From contig DXVO01000018.1 in NCBI GenBank assembly GCA_019417325.1, positions 1 through 37,215 on the forward strand: a DNA stretch of 37,215 nucleotides. Direction: 5' to 3'. Both the position numbers and the translations under genes were made by a program. The stretch is from Parabacteroides sp. Lineage in GTDB: Bacteria; Bacteroidota; Bacteroidia; Bacteroidales; Tannerellaceae. The notes beneath the pieces were generated by a model. That model worked only from the letters and a program-made list of their open reading frames with translations, ran no database searches and was not told where the DNA came from. Below are positions 8,029 through 16,064 of the stretch, in pieces. The stretch's first letter is position 1. Every line of letters starts with the position of its first letter.

Positions 8029-11000
8029 ATGGCTTTTAGAAAAGAAAACAAGATAAAGAGTAACTTTTCAAAAATAACCATCGGTTTGGCTTCTCCTGAA
8101 GAAATTCTTGAGAACTCCAGTGGCGAAGTTTTAAAACCGGAAACGATTAACTATCGTACGTATAAACCTGAACGTGACGGTCTTTTCTGTGAACGTATTT
8201 TTGGTCCGATTAAGGATTACGAATGCCATTGCGGTAAATACAAACGTATTCGTTATAAAGGTATTGTCTGCGATCGTTGCGGGGTAGAAGTTACAGAAAA
8301 GAAGGTGCGTCGTGAACGTATGGGACATATTCATTTGGTTGTTCCTGTTGCTCACATTTGGTATTTCCGTTCTCTGCCCAACAAAATCGGTTACTTGTTA
8401 GGCTTACCAACCAAGAAACTTGATTCAATTATTTACTATGAACGTTATGTTGTTATTCAGCCGGGTTGTGTAGACACTGTTGCTGAATTAGACTTGCTTT
8501 CAGAAGAAGAATATCTGCAGATTCTGGATAACCTGCCTAAGGAAAACCAGATGTTGGAAGATACAGACCCGAATAAGTTTATTGCAAAGATAGGTGCAGA
8601 AGCTATCTATGATTTGCTGGCTCGTTTGGATTTGGATACATTGTCTTATGAGTTGCGCCACCGTGCTAGTACGGATAGTTCGCAGCAACGTAAGAATGAG
8701 GCTTTGAAACGTCTGCAGGTCGTAGAATCTTTCCGTGCGTCTAAAGGACGTAACAAACCGGAATGGATGATCGTGAAAGTAGTACCTGTTATTCCGCCGG
8801 AATTGCGTCCGTTGGTTCCGCTGGATGGTGGTCGTTTTGCAACTTCAGATTTGAATGATTTGTATCGTCGTGTTATTATCCGTAATAACCGTCTGAAACG
8901 ATTAATTGATATTAAGGCTCCGGAAGTAATCTTACGTAATGAAAAGCGTATGCTTCAGGAAGCTGTGGACTCTTTGTTTGATAACTCTCGTAAATCGAGT
9001 GCTGTTAAGACAGATGCTAACCGTCCGTTGAAATCTCTTTCTGACAGTTTGAAAGGTAAACAAGGTCGTTTCCGTCAGAACTTGTTAGGTAAACGTGTTG
9101 ACTATTCAGCTCGCTCGGTTATCGTTGTAGGTCCGGAATTGAAAATGCACGAATGTGGTCTGCCTAAAGGTATGGCTGCAGAGCTTTATAAACCTTTCGT
9201 TATTCGTAAATTGATTGAACGCGGTATTGTAAAGACGGTTAAATCTGCAAAGAAGATTGTAGACCGTAAAGAACCCGTTGTTTGGGATATTTTGGAATAT
9301 GTGATGAAAGGTCATCCTGTATTATTGAACCGTGCTCCGACATTGCACCGTCTGGGTATCCAGGCATTCCAGCCTAAGCTGATTGAAGGTAAGGCTATCC
9401 AGTTGCATCCGTTAGCTTGTACGGCGTTCAATGCCGACTTTGACGGTGACCAGATGGCTGTTCACTTGCCTTTAGGTAATGAGGCTATTTTGGAAGCGCA
9501 GATGTTGATGCTTGCTTCTCATAACATTTTGAACCCGGCCAATGGTGCTCCTATTACTGTGCCTTCTCAGGATATGGTGTTAGGTTTGTACTATATTACA
9601 AAGATTCGTAAGAATACGTTAGGTGAAGGCCTGGTGTTCTATGGCCAGGAAGAAGCAACAATTGCATATAATGAAAAGAAGGTGGATATCCACGCTCCGA
9701 TTAAAGTATATGTAGATGACATCGATGGAGAAGGTAACCCGGTTAAGAAGCAGGTTGAAACTTCAGTCGGACGTTTAATGGTAAATGAATTTGTTCCGGC
9801 AGAAGTAGGTTATATTAACGAAGTATTGGGTAAAAAGTCTCTTCGTGATATTATCGGTAAGGTAATCAAAACTTGTGGAGTAGCTCGTACGGCCCAGTTC
9901 CTTGATGATATCAAGAACTTGGGTTACTATATGGCATTTAAGGGAGGTCTGTCCTTTAACTTGGCAGACGTACTTATTCCACCTGAAAAAGATACATTGG
10001 TTAATGAAGGTTATGAGGAAGTTGAGCAGATTCTTGCTAACTATAACATGGGTTTCATTACCTACAACGAACGTTACAACCAGATTATCGATACCTGGAC
10101 ACACGTCAACAGTAAATTGTCTAACATTTTGATTAAGCAATTGACTGAAGATAATGATGGTTTCAACTCTGTTTTCATGATGATGGATTCCGGAGCCCGT
10201 GGTTCTAAAGAACAGATCCGCCAGTTGTCTGGTATGCGTGGTTTGATGGCAAAACCGCAGAAGAGCGGTGCTGAAGGTGGTCAGATCATTGAAAACCCGA
10301 TTCTTTCTAACTTTAAGGAAGGTCTGTCAGTGCTTGAGTATTTTATCTCTACTCACGGTGCCCGTAAAGGTTTGGCGGATACAGCTTTGAAGACTGCCGA
10401 TGCCGGATATCTGACTCGTCGTCTTGTTGACGTATCGCATGATGTGATTATTAACGAAGAAGACTGTGGTACACTCCGTGGTTTGATTTGTACTGAGTTG
10501 AAGAATAATGAAGAAGTTATTGCTTCTTTGTACGAACGTATTCTGGGACGTGTTTCTGTGCATGATATAGTTCATCCTATTACAGGTGAAATTATTGTAA
10601 AAGCTGGTGAAGAAATTCGTGAAGATGCAGCTAAGAAGATTCAGGAATCTCCGATTGAAAGTGTTGAAATCCGTTCAGTATTGACTTGTGAATCCAAGAA
10701 GGGTGTTTGTGCTAAATGTTACGGACGTAACCTTGCGACTAACCGGATGGTTCAGAAAGGTGAAGTTGTAGGAGTTATCGCTGCACAGTCTATCGGTGAG
10801 CCGGGTACACAGTTAACATTGCGTACATTCCACGTCGGTGGTATCGCGTCTAACATTGCAACAGAAAATAGTATTACATCTAAATACGACGGTATTCTGG
10901 AAATAGACGAACTTCGTGCTGTAGAAGCAACAGAAGGCGGAAAGAACTTCCAGGTTGTAGTGAGCCGTTTGGCCGAAATGCGTATTGTGGATCCGAATAC

Positions 11001-12315
11001 TAAGATTGTATTGTTGACTCATAATATTCCTTACGGTTCTAAATTATTCTTCAATAACGGAGATAAGATTTCAAAAGGTGATGTAATTATTGAATGGGAT
11101 CCGTTCAATGCTGTTATCGTATCTGAAGTTTCCGGTAAAATCGAATTTGAAAGTTTGGTAGAAAACCTTACTTACAAAGTAGAAAGTGACGAAACTACAG
11201 GTTTGAAAGAAAAGATTATCATCGAATCTAAGGATAAGACTAAGGCTCCCGCAGCTCATATCGTTGATGAAAACGGCAATTATCTGAAGAACTATTCTCT
11301 GCCTTTGGGTGCTCACGTTGTGAAAGACAATGGTGATGCGGTTAAAGCAGGTGAGGTTTTGGTTAAGATACCGCGTGCAGTAGGTAAGGCTGGTGATATC
11401 ACCGGTGGTCTTCCTCGCGTTACCGAGTTGTTTGAGGCACGTAACCCGTCTAATCCGGCTGTCGTTTCTGAAATTGATGGTGAAATAGGCTTTGGTAAAA
11501 TTAAGCGTGGTAATCGTGAAATCACAGTTACATCCAAACTGGGTGAAGTGAAGAAATATATGGTGCCTTTGTCCAAGCAGTTGCTTGTACAGGAGAACGA
11601 CTATATACGTGCAGGTATGCCGTTGTCTGATGGTGCTATTACTCCTTCTGATATCTTGGCAATTAAAGGTCCGACAGCCGTTCAAGAATATATCGTGAAT
11701 GAGGTTCAGGACGTTTATCGTCTACAGGGTGTGAAGATTAACGACAAGCACTTTGAGGTTATCGTTCGTCAGATGATGCGTAAAGTAGAAGTGGTTGATC
11801 CGGGAGATACTCGCTTCCTTGAACAGCAGGTTGTTGATAAGCTGGAAGTAATGGATGAAAATGACCGTATCTGGGGCAAGAAAGTTGTTATGGATGCCGG
11901 TGATTCTCAGACAATGCAGGCTGGTCAGATTGTAACTGCCCGCAAGTTGAGAGATGAAAACAGTATGTTGAAACGCCGCGACTTGAAATTGGTTCAGGTT
12001 CGTGATGCTGTTCCTGCTACTGCAAACCAGATTCTTCAGGGTATTACTCGTGCTGCTTTGCAGACAAACAGTTTTATGTCTGCTGCATCTTTCCAGGAAA
12101 CTACCAAAGTGTTGAACGAAGCTGCCATCAACGGAAAGGTAGACCGTTTGGAAGGTTTGAAAGAAAATGTAATTTGTGGTCACTTAATTCCTGCAGGTAC
12201 TGGACAGCGTGATTTTGATAAATTAGTTGTTGGTGCTAAGGATGAATTTGAACGTATATTTGCCAATCGTAAAAATGTCGTAGACTTTAATACGATGGAT
12301 AGAGACGATGAATAA
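8029..12315 (+). CDS. rpoC: DNA-directed RNA polymerase subunit beta'
   Basis: RpoC carries the catalytic magnesium of RNA polymerase. The 1428-residue product has the N-terminal zinc ribbon (CHCGKYKRIRYKGIVCDRCG, about residues 66-85). The universally conserved NADFDGDQ (residues 468-475) holds the three Mg-binding aspartates. The second zinc site CESKKGVCAKCYGRN is near residue 890, and the trigger-loop region contains GEPGTQLTLRTFH. The C-terminal tail is the extended Bacteroidota type. It is followed directly by a strong terminator that ends the superoperon. Confidence 0.99.
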   Translation: MAFRKENKIKSNFSKITIGLASPEEILENSSGEVLKPETINYRTYKPERDGLFCERIFGPIKDYECHCGKYKRIRYKGIVCDRCGVEVTEKKVRRERMGHIHLVVPVAHIWYFRSLPNKIGYLLGLPTKKLDSIIYYERYVVIQPGCVDTVAELDLLSEEEYLQILDNLPKENQMLEDTDPNKFIAKIGAEAIYDLLARLDLDTLSYELRHRASTDSSQQRKNEALKRLQVVESFRASKGRNKPEWMIVKVVPVIPPELRPLVPLDGGRFATSDLNDLYRRVIIRNNRLKRLIDIKAPEVILRNEKRMLQEAVDSLFDNSRKSSAVKTDANRPLKSLSDSLKGKQGRFRQNLLGKRVDYSARSVIVVGPELKMHECGLPKGMAAELYKPFVIRKLIERGIVKTVKSAKKIVDRKEPVVWDILEYVMKGHPVLLNRAPTLHRLGIQAFQPKLIEGKAIQLHPLACTAFNADFDGDQMAVHLPLGNEAILEAQMLMLASHNILNPANGAPITVPSQDMVLGLYYITKIRKNTLGEGLVFYGQEEATIAYNEKKVDIHAPIKVYVDDIDGEGNPVKKQVETSVGRLMVNEFVPAEVGYINEVLGKKSLRDIIGKVIKTCGVARTAQFLDDIKNLGYYMAFKGGLSFNLADVLIPPEKDTLVNEGYEEVEQILANYNMGFITYNERYNQIIDTWTHVNSKLSNILIKQLTEDNDGFNSVFMMMDSGARGSKEQIRQLSGMRGLMAKPQKSGAEGGQIIENPILSNFKEGLSVLEYFISTHGARKGLADTALKTADAGYLTRRLVDVSHDVIINEEDCGTLRGLICTELKNNEEVIASLYERILGRVSVHDIVHPITGEIIVKAGEEIREDAAKKIQESPIESVEIRSVLTCESKKGVCAKCYGRNLATNRMVQKGEVVGVIAAQSIGEPGTQLTLRTFHVGGIASNIATENSITSKYDGILEIDELRAVEATEGGKNFQVVVSRLAEMRIVDPNTKIVLLTHNIPYGSKLFFNNGDKISKGDVIIEWDPFNAVIVSEVSGKIEFESLVENLTYKVESDETTGLKEKIIIESKDKTKAPAAHIVDENGNYLKNYSLPLGAHVVKDNGDAVKAGEVLVKIPRAVGKAGDITGGLPRVTELFEARNPSNPAVVSEIDGEIGFGKIKRGNREITVTSKLGEVKKYMVPLSKQLLVQENDYIRAGMPLSDGAITPSDILAIKGPTAVQEYIVNEVQDVYRLQGVKINDKHFEVIVRQMMRKVEVVDPGDTRFLEQQVVDKLEVMDENDRIWGKKVVMDAGDSQTMQAGQIVTARKLRDENSMLKRRDLKLVQVRDAVPATANQILQGITRAALQTNSFMSAASFQETTKVLNEAAINGKVDRLEGLKENVICGHLIPAGTGQRDFDKLVVGAKDEFERIFANRKNVVDFNTMDRDDE

Positions 12316-12334
12316 AAAGTGATGTCTATATAAG

Positions 12335-12369
12335 AAAAAGCTGTCTGGTAATTCCAGGCAGCTTTTTTT
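12335..12369 (+). terminator. Terminator of the rpoBC operon
   Basis: A 14-bp stem (AAAAAGCTGTCTGG at 12335-12348, CCAGGCAGCTTTTT at 12354-12367, one T.G wobble) has loop TAATT and a run of seven T. It closes the ribosomal protein/RNA polymerase operon 19 nt after rpoC. Confidence 0.93.
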
Positions 12370-12403
12370 GTGGAAAAAACAAAGAAATATCTTGTTTTTT
12401 TAG

Positions 12404-12434
12404 TTTGGATAATATCGGAGAGTCTCTATCTTTG
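12404..12434 (+). promoter_or_regulatory. Bacteroidota promoter for the EEP hydrolase
   Basis: TTTG (12404-12407), 19 nt, then TATCTTTG (12427-12434) is an exact match to the Bacteroidota TTTG/TAnnTTTG consensus. It lies 32 nt upstream of the ATG at 12467 and just after the rpoC terminator, so it starts an independent transcript. Confidence 0.85.
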
Positions 12435-12466
12435 TGTATTACCATGAAATTTTAATATTTTGAAAT

Positions 12467-13330
12467 ATGAAAAGAATCTTACTTTTATTTGTTGCGGTTT
12501 TGTTATCTGCCAATGTCTTATTTGCTCAACGTGCAAAGAATGAGATGAATGTGATGTCTTTCAATATCCGGATGGATACGCCTAACGACAAGGAGAATCA
12601 GTGGACATACCGGAAAGATTTGGCCGCTAACGTAATAAAATTCTATGATGTAGATATATTTGGTGCTCAAGAAGTACTACATCATCAGTTGACAGATTTG
12701 CTGGAGCGTTTGCCTGGTTATACTTATGTTGGTGTAGGACGGGAAGATGGTAAAACAAAAGGTGAATATTCTCCGATTTTCTTCAAGAAAGATCGTTTTA
12801 CAGTAGAAGATAGCGGTAACTTCTGGTTGGCTGAAGATATGAATGCAATAGGGAAAAAAGGTTGGGATGCTGCCTGCGAACGCGTGGCGACCTGGGCTAT
12901 CCTTAAAGATAAAGTTTCAGGTAAGAAATTTTTCTTCTTGAACACTCATTTAGACCATGTAGGAAAAGTTGCCCGTCATGAAGGTGCTTCTCTGGTTTTA
13001 GAGCAGGTGAAAGTGAAAGGAAAGAATTTACCTTCTATTGTAACAGGAGACTTTAATGCTGCTCCTGAGGATGAACCTATACAGGTTTTAACAAATGCCA
13101 GTGATTCTCGCCATCTGACACATACACGTACTATTGCTCCATTGCGATATGGACCGGAATGGACATTCCACGATTACGGACGTATTCCTTTTGATAAACG
13201 TGAATGGATTGATTATATCTTTGTAAAAGGGAATATTAAAGTGCTGAGTCACGGTGTACTGACGGAGACTTTGAATCATTTGTATCCTTCTGATCATTGT
13301 CCGGTAATTTCAACTTTGCTTATTCAGTAA
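12467..13330 (+). CDS. Exported endonuclease/exonuclease/phosphatase (EEP) family protein
   Basis: The EEP superfamily (DNase I-like, Mg-dependent phosphoester hydrolases) includes nucleases, sphingomyelinases and inositol phosphatases. This 287-residue protein has a clear signal peptide (MKRILLLFVAVLLSANVLFAQ). The superfamily motifs then come in order: VMSFNIRMD with the catalytic Asn near residue 32, the metal-binding Glu in GAQEV, NTHLDHVG, the catalytic Asp/Asn in VTGDFNAAP, and the terminal SDHCPV. It therefore looks catalytically complete and periplasmic or surface exposed. The substrate cannot be read from sequence. The AraC gene starts 12 nt downstream, so the two are co-transcribed from the promoter at 12404. 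Confidence 0.9.
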   Translation: MKRILLLFVAVLLSANVLFAQRAKNEMNVMSFNIRMDTPNDKENQWTYRKDLAANVIKFYDVDIFGAQEVLHHQLTDLLERLPGYTYVGVGREDGKTKGEYSPIFFKKDRFTVEDSGNFWLAEDMNAIGKKGWDAACERVATWAILKDKVSGKKFFFLNTHLDHVGKVARHEGASLVLEQVKVKGKNLPSIVTGDFNAAPEDEPIQVLTNASDSRHLTHTRTIAPLRYGPEWTFHDYGRIPFDKREWIDYIFVKGNIKVLSHGVLTETLNHLYPSDHCPVISTLLIQ

Positions 13331-13342
13331 AATATCAGGCCT

Positions 13343-14224
13343 ATGGATGATGCTAATATTTTAGAAGAGCGCATTTCTCTTTCGGCCGAAGATTGTTTTT
13401 TGGTCATGCAACGGTCTAATCGCAGTTTTGTATATCCGTTGCATGTCCATTCTGTATTTGAATTGAACTATATAGAGAATGCGTGTGGGGCTATCCGTGC
13501 AGTGGGAGACTCGGTAGATGTGATGTCCGATTTGGAATTGGTATTGGTCGCAGGAGGTGTTAAACACGCTTACTCGAATCATACTTGTACATCCACAGAT
13601 ATAAAAGAAATAACGATACAGTTCCATGAATCCTTATTTGATAGCCTGATTAATAAACGCCATTTTAAGACGATTAAAGAGATGTTTGAAAAGGCATCTT
13701 GCGGTTTGTTGTTTAGTAGGGATGTCATTGCTAAGATCCAACCTGAGTTGCAAAAACTGACCAGCGAAGGTTCCGAATCCTTTCATAACTTATTGCGTTT
13801 GATTAATATTCTAAAGGATTTATCCTTGGATACTAATGTGCGTAAGTTAAACGCTTCGAATACGGTTAAAAATTTTAGCGAGGATGATAACGATAGATTG
13901 AAAAGGATCATGTTCTTTTTGCATGAAAACTACCATAATACGATTTCTTTTACAGAAATAGCCTCTTTGGTGAGTATGAGTGAATCTTCACTTACCCGCT
14001 TTTTGAAAAAATGGACGGGAAAGACTTTTATCGATATATTAAATGATATCCGTATTTCAGAGGCAATAAGAAAATTAATGGATACAAGTGATACGATTTC
14101 CGAGATATGTTATAAATGCGGATTCAATAATTTGTCAAATTTTAACAGAACATTTAAAAGGCGGAAGGGTATGACTCCAACGGAATATCGTGAGAAATAT
14201 TTGAATTCACGCTTTAAAATTTAA
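13343..14224 (+). CDS. AraC family transcriptional regulator
   Basis: A 293-residue DNA-binding regulator. The N-terminal half resembles the AraC cupin sensor domain, with LHVHSVFELNYI near residue 33 as the double-stranded beta-helix signature. The C-terminal 100 residues hold two helix-turn-helix motifs. The first is around FTEIASLVSMSESSLTRFLKKW (about 212-233). The second ends in the AraC signature ISEICYKCGFNNLSNFNRTFKRRKGMTPTEYRE (about 252-284). Its start is 12 nt after the EEP hydrolase stop, so it probably controls that operon or a linked catabolic function. The ligand is unknown, and it has no transmembrane sensor of the hybrid two-component type. Confidence 0.92.
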   Translation: MDDANILEERISLSAEDCFLVMQRSNRSFVYPLHVHSVFELNYIENACGAIRAVGDSVDVMSDLELVLVAGGVKHAYSNHTCTSTDIKEITIQFHESLFDSLINKRHFKTIKEMFEKASCGLLFSRDVIAKIQPELQKLTSEGSESFHNLLRLINILKDLSLDTNVRKLNASNTVKNFSEDDNDRLKRIMFFLHENYHNTISFTEIASLVSMSESSLTRFLKKWTGKTFIDILNDIRISEAIRKLMDTSDTISEICYKCGFNNLSNFNRTFKRRKGMTPTEYREKYLNSRFKI

Positions 14225-14295
14225 GGGGTGTAATGAATTTGTTCAAAGGTGAAGTGTACAATGACGGAAAAGTATCATATAATGCTAAAAAAGTA

Positions 14296-14327
14296 TTTGG
14301 GGGGAGTCTGTTAAACCCTTACCTTTG
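14296..14327 (+). promoter_or_regulatory. Strong Bacteroidota promoter without a downstream ORF
   Basis: TTTG (14296-14299), 20 nt, TACCTTTG (14320-14327) matches the consensus fully. No ATG occurs between it and the terminator at 14458-14489, so it points to a non-coding transcript. Confidence 0.8.
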
Positions 14328-14331
14328 TATT

Positions 14332-14489
14332 GTTAATATTAGATAAGAAATCTAACTAAGGTATTACCTTAGTTTAAGCGTCAAGATTATAACGATAAAA
14401 CACAATAAGGTATTTTTTTACATTGGTCTAAAGAATTGAGAATTAAAAACACAACTGAAAAAAGGCTGCCTGTGAAGGTGGCCTTTTTT
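14332..14489 (+). ncRNA. Candidate small non-coding RNA, about 155 nt
   Basis: This stretch has its own full-consensus promoter (14296-14327) and its own intrinsic terminator (14458-14489). It contains no ATG. Its 5' part can form two mutually overlapping hairpins. One is TTAGAT/ATCTAA at 14339-14355. The other is a perfect 9-bp stem AACTAAGGT/ACCTTAGTT at 14354-14374. The middle is AT-rich and single-stranded-like, as in many Bacteroides sRNAs. A separate promoter then serves the next gene, so this is not simply its leader. I do not recognise the RNA family. 6S RNA or a trans-acting sRNA are possibilities that a covariance search could settle. Confidence 0.65.
14458..14489 (+). terminator. 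Terminator of the candidate sRNA
   Basis: A 13-bp stem (AAAAAAGGCTGCC with GGTGGCCTTTTTT, two G.T wobbles) has a 6-nt loop and ends in six T. It lies more than 230 nt after the AraC gene, which supports a transcript of its own in between. Confidence 0.88.
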
Positions 14490-14490
14490 A

Positions 14491-14522
14491 TTGGAATATA
14501 TCTGATTAATATGTTATATTTG
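14491..14522 (+). promoter_or_regulatory. Promoter of the DUF3467 gene
   Basis: TTG (14491-14493), 21 nt, TATATTTG (14515-14522) fits the Bacteroidota consensus and lies 29 nt before the ATG at 14552. It starts directly after the sRNA terminator. Confidence 0.7.
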
Positions 14523-14551
14523 TCTCTAAATAATAATCAACATATAAAATC

Positions 14552-14845
14552 ATGGAAAATAACAATCCGACCAACGAGATTCAAATAGAGCTTTCCGAGG
14601 AAATGGCTCAGGGTACTTATGCCAATCTTGCTATCATATCTCATTCTTCATCCGAATTTATATTGGATTTTATCCGGGTAGTACCTGGTGTGGCAAAAGC
14701 CCAGGTGAAAAGCCGTGTGATACTTACTCCGGATAATGCAAAACGTTTGCTGTTTGCTTTGCAAGATAATCTGTCTAAATTCGAGGAACAGACTGGAACT
14801 AAAACTGCGAACTTTGGGGATTTCATGCCGAAGGGTGAAGCTTGA
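14552..14845 (+). CDS. DUF3467 domain-containing protein
   Basis: A 97-residue cytosolic protein with no signal peptide or membrane segment. The sequence IQIELSEEMAQGTYANLAIISHSSSEFILDFIRVVPG followed by VKSRVILTPDNAKRLLFALQDNL is the DUF3467 pattern. DUF3467 is a small conserved family of unknown function commonly found just downstream of rpoC in Bacteroidales, as here. The charged acidic C-terminus (GDFMPKGEA) is typical. It has its own promoter and a shared bidirectional terminator. Family assignment is confident; function is unknown. Confidence 0.85.
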   Translation: MENNNPTNEIQIELSEEMAQGTYANLAIISHSSSEFILDFIRVVPGVAKAQVKSRVILTPDNAKRLLFALQDNLSKFEEQTGTKTANFGDFMPKGEA

Positions 14846-14864
14846 CTTATGGAAGGTAAGTGAC

Positions 14865-14907
14865 AAAATAAAAGGAGGCTACTTCACAAAGAGCCTCCTT
14901 TTATTTT
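14865..14907. terminator. Bidirectional terminator, DUF3467 gene / small membrane protein gene
   Basis: A perfect 16-bp stem (AAAATAAAAGGAGGCT at 14865-14880 with AGCCTCCTTTTATTTT at 14892-14907) has A-rich and T-rich flanks, so it works in both directions. It separates the rightward DUF3467 gene from the leftward 56-residue ORF. Confidence 0.9.
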
Positions 14908-14925
14908 AACTGTGTGTGCAATTAC

Positions 14926-15096
14926 TTAATCAAGTCTTTTGTTAATTACAATATGACTGATATAACCCAGAATAATTACTCCTAAACCAGCTAAAAGGAT
15001 GCCATTTGATATCCCTCCATTCAAAGCTGGTACAGCTAAGATAATAACACCGATAAGGAGTATAATTACCCCCAGATTTTTTAACAATTCGTTCAT
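14926..15096 (-). CDS. Small membrane protein, 56 residues, unknown function
   Basis: Reading the minus strand from the ATG at 15096 to the TAA at 14926 gives a 56-residue protein. It begins MNELLKNLGVIILLIGVII and ends ISHIVINKRLD. It has two hydrophobic segments (about residues 8-24 and 33-50) separated by a short Asn-Gly-rich turn (LNGGISNG), so a helical hairpin in the inner membrane is likely, with a positively charged C-terminus. It is supported by the shared bidirectional terminator and by a near-consensus promoter upstream (CAAATAAA at 15134-15141 and CAAA at 15160-15163 read on the minus strand, 18 nt apart). I do not recognise the family; no function should be assigned. Confidence 0.72.
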   Translation of the reverse strand: MNELLKNLGVIILLIGVIILAVPALNGGISNGILLAGLGVIILGYISHIVINKRLD

Positions 15097-15133
15097 GGTG
15101 ATAGATATTTTTATGTATTTTTATTTTCTACCG

Positions 15134-15163
15134 CAAATAAAGTAATAATAACCCGATTGCAAA
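15134..15163 (-). promoter_or_regulatory. Probable promoter of the 56-residue membrane protein gene
   Basis: On the minus strand TTTG (15163-15160), 18 nt, TTTATTTG (15141-15134) matches TAnnTTTG at 7 of 8 positions. It lies about 38 nt upstream of the ATG. Confidence 0.5.
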
Positions 15164-15206
15164 AATATTTTGGAATAAAAATGATGAAACCTTCGAATTT
15201 ACCTTT

Positions 15207-15214
15207 TATATTTG
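15207..15214 (+). promoter_or_regulatory. -7 element for the PlsC-like gene
   Basis: TATATTTG matches TAnnTTTG exactly, 18 nt before the ATG at 15233; no clear -33 TTTG is present. It implies transcription starts near 15220, which excludes the TTG at 15212 as a start codon. Confidence 0.55.
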
Positions 15215-15232
15215 TGTTATAAATATGATTAC

Positions 15233-15973
15233 ATGATGGTACGGATATTCTACATACTCTATATATGGCTGTTTATGGTGCCGGTTTTCATTGTACTTAC
15301 CATACTTACAGCCGTTACGGTTATTATTGGCTGCCTGTTGGGAGGTGAACGTATATTTGCCTATTATCCCGGAAAGATTTGGTCATGGTTAACTTGCCGT
15401 TTGGCATTATGCCCTATAACGATAAGGGGAAGAGAGAATATAGACCCTAAGAAATCATATGTATTTGTATCTAATCACCAGGGGGCTTTTGATATATTTT
15501 TAATATATGGTTTCCTTGGAGTTCCAATCAAGTGGGTAATGAAAGCCGGTATCGCAAAAATACCTTTTGTCGGTGCTGCTTGCCGTGCTGCTGGTTTTAT
15601 CTTTGTAGATAATTCTACAGTGAAAGCTGCGGCAAAAAGCGTATTAGAGGCTGAACGTTGTCTGAAGAATGGTGCTTCTGTTGTAGTATTCCCTGAAGGT
15701 TCTCGTACTTATGACGGGAAAATGATTCGTTTTAAAAAGGGCGCTTACCAGATGGCGGTAGATCAGCATCTTCCGATTGTCCCGATTACGTTAAACGGTC
15801 CTTTTGATGTATTACCAATAGGTTCATTAAATATTCATCGGCACCGGATGGAAATGGTTATACATCCTCCGATTGAGACAGAAGGAATCGATACATCCCA
15901 TAAAGGTTTACAGGCAATGGCAGATCATACACGCGATATTATAGCTTCTGCTTTATGGAATAAATATAAATAG
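15233..15973 (+). CDS. plsC: 1-acyl-sn-glycerol-3-phosphate acyltransferase (PlsC family)
   Basis: PlsC enzymes transfer an acyl chain to lysophosphatidate to make phosphatidate, the second acylation in phospholipid synthesis at the inner membrane. The 246-residue product begins with a membrane segment (ILYIWLFMVPVFIVLTILTAV). It then shows the acyltransferase motifs in order: the catalytic HX4D in NHQGAFD (His82, Asp87), motif II near GFIFVDN, the substrate-binding FPEGSR (153-158), and motif IV VPITLNGPF. The start is set to the ATG at 15233 (an ATG at 15236 is equally possible). It stands alone between two strong terminators. Other acyltransferases of the superfamily (for example ornithine-lipid OlsA-like) cannot be excluded. 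Confidence 0.88.
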   Translation: MMVRIFYILYIWLFMVPVFIVLTILTAVTVIIGCLLGGERIFAYYPGKIWSWLTCRLALCPITIRGRENIDPKKSYVFVSNHQGAFDIFLIYGFLGVPIKWVMKAGIAKIPFVGAACRAAGFIFVDNSTVKAAAKSVLEAERCLKNGASVVVFPEGSRTYDGKMIRFKKGAYQMAVDQHLPIVPITLNGPFDVLPIGSLNIHRHRMEMVIHPPIETEGIDTSHKGLQAMADHTRDIIASALWNKYK

Positions 15974-15981
15974 AAGGATAC

Positions 15982-16030
15982 ATCCATAAAAAAGGGAAGG
16001 TTGTTTTGTAGCCTTCCCTTTTTTATGGAT
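15982..16030. terminator. Bidirectional terminator, plsC / Wzi-like gene
   Basis: A perfect 19-bp stem (ATCCATAAAAAAGGGAAGG at 15982-16000 with its reverse complement at 16012-16030) has an 11-nt loop and T-rich arms in both directions. It sits between two converging genes. Confidence 0.93.
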
Positions 16031-16064
16031 ATATTATTTGTTCCACTTTAATTATCAGTGTAGA

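Noticed and set aside
11071..11685. 204-residue minus-strand ORF inside rpoC
   Set aside because: Shadow of the rpoC coding frame with unnatural composition (rich in Cys, Thr, Asn) and no recognisable domain.
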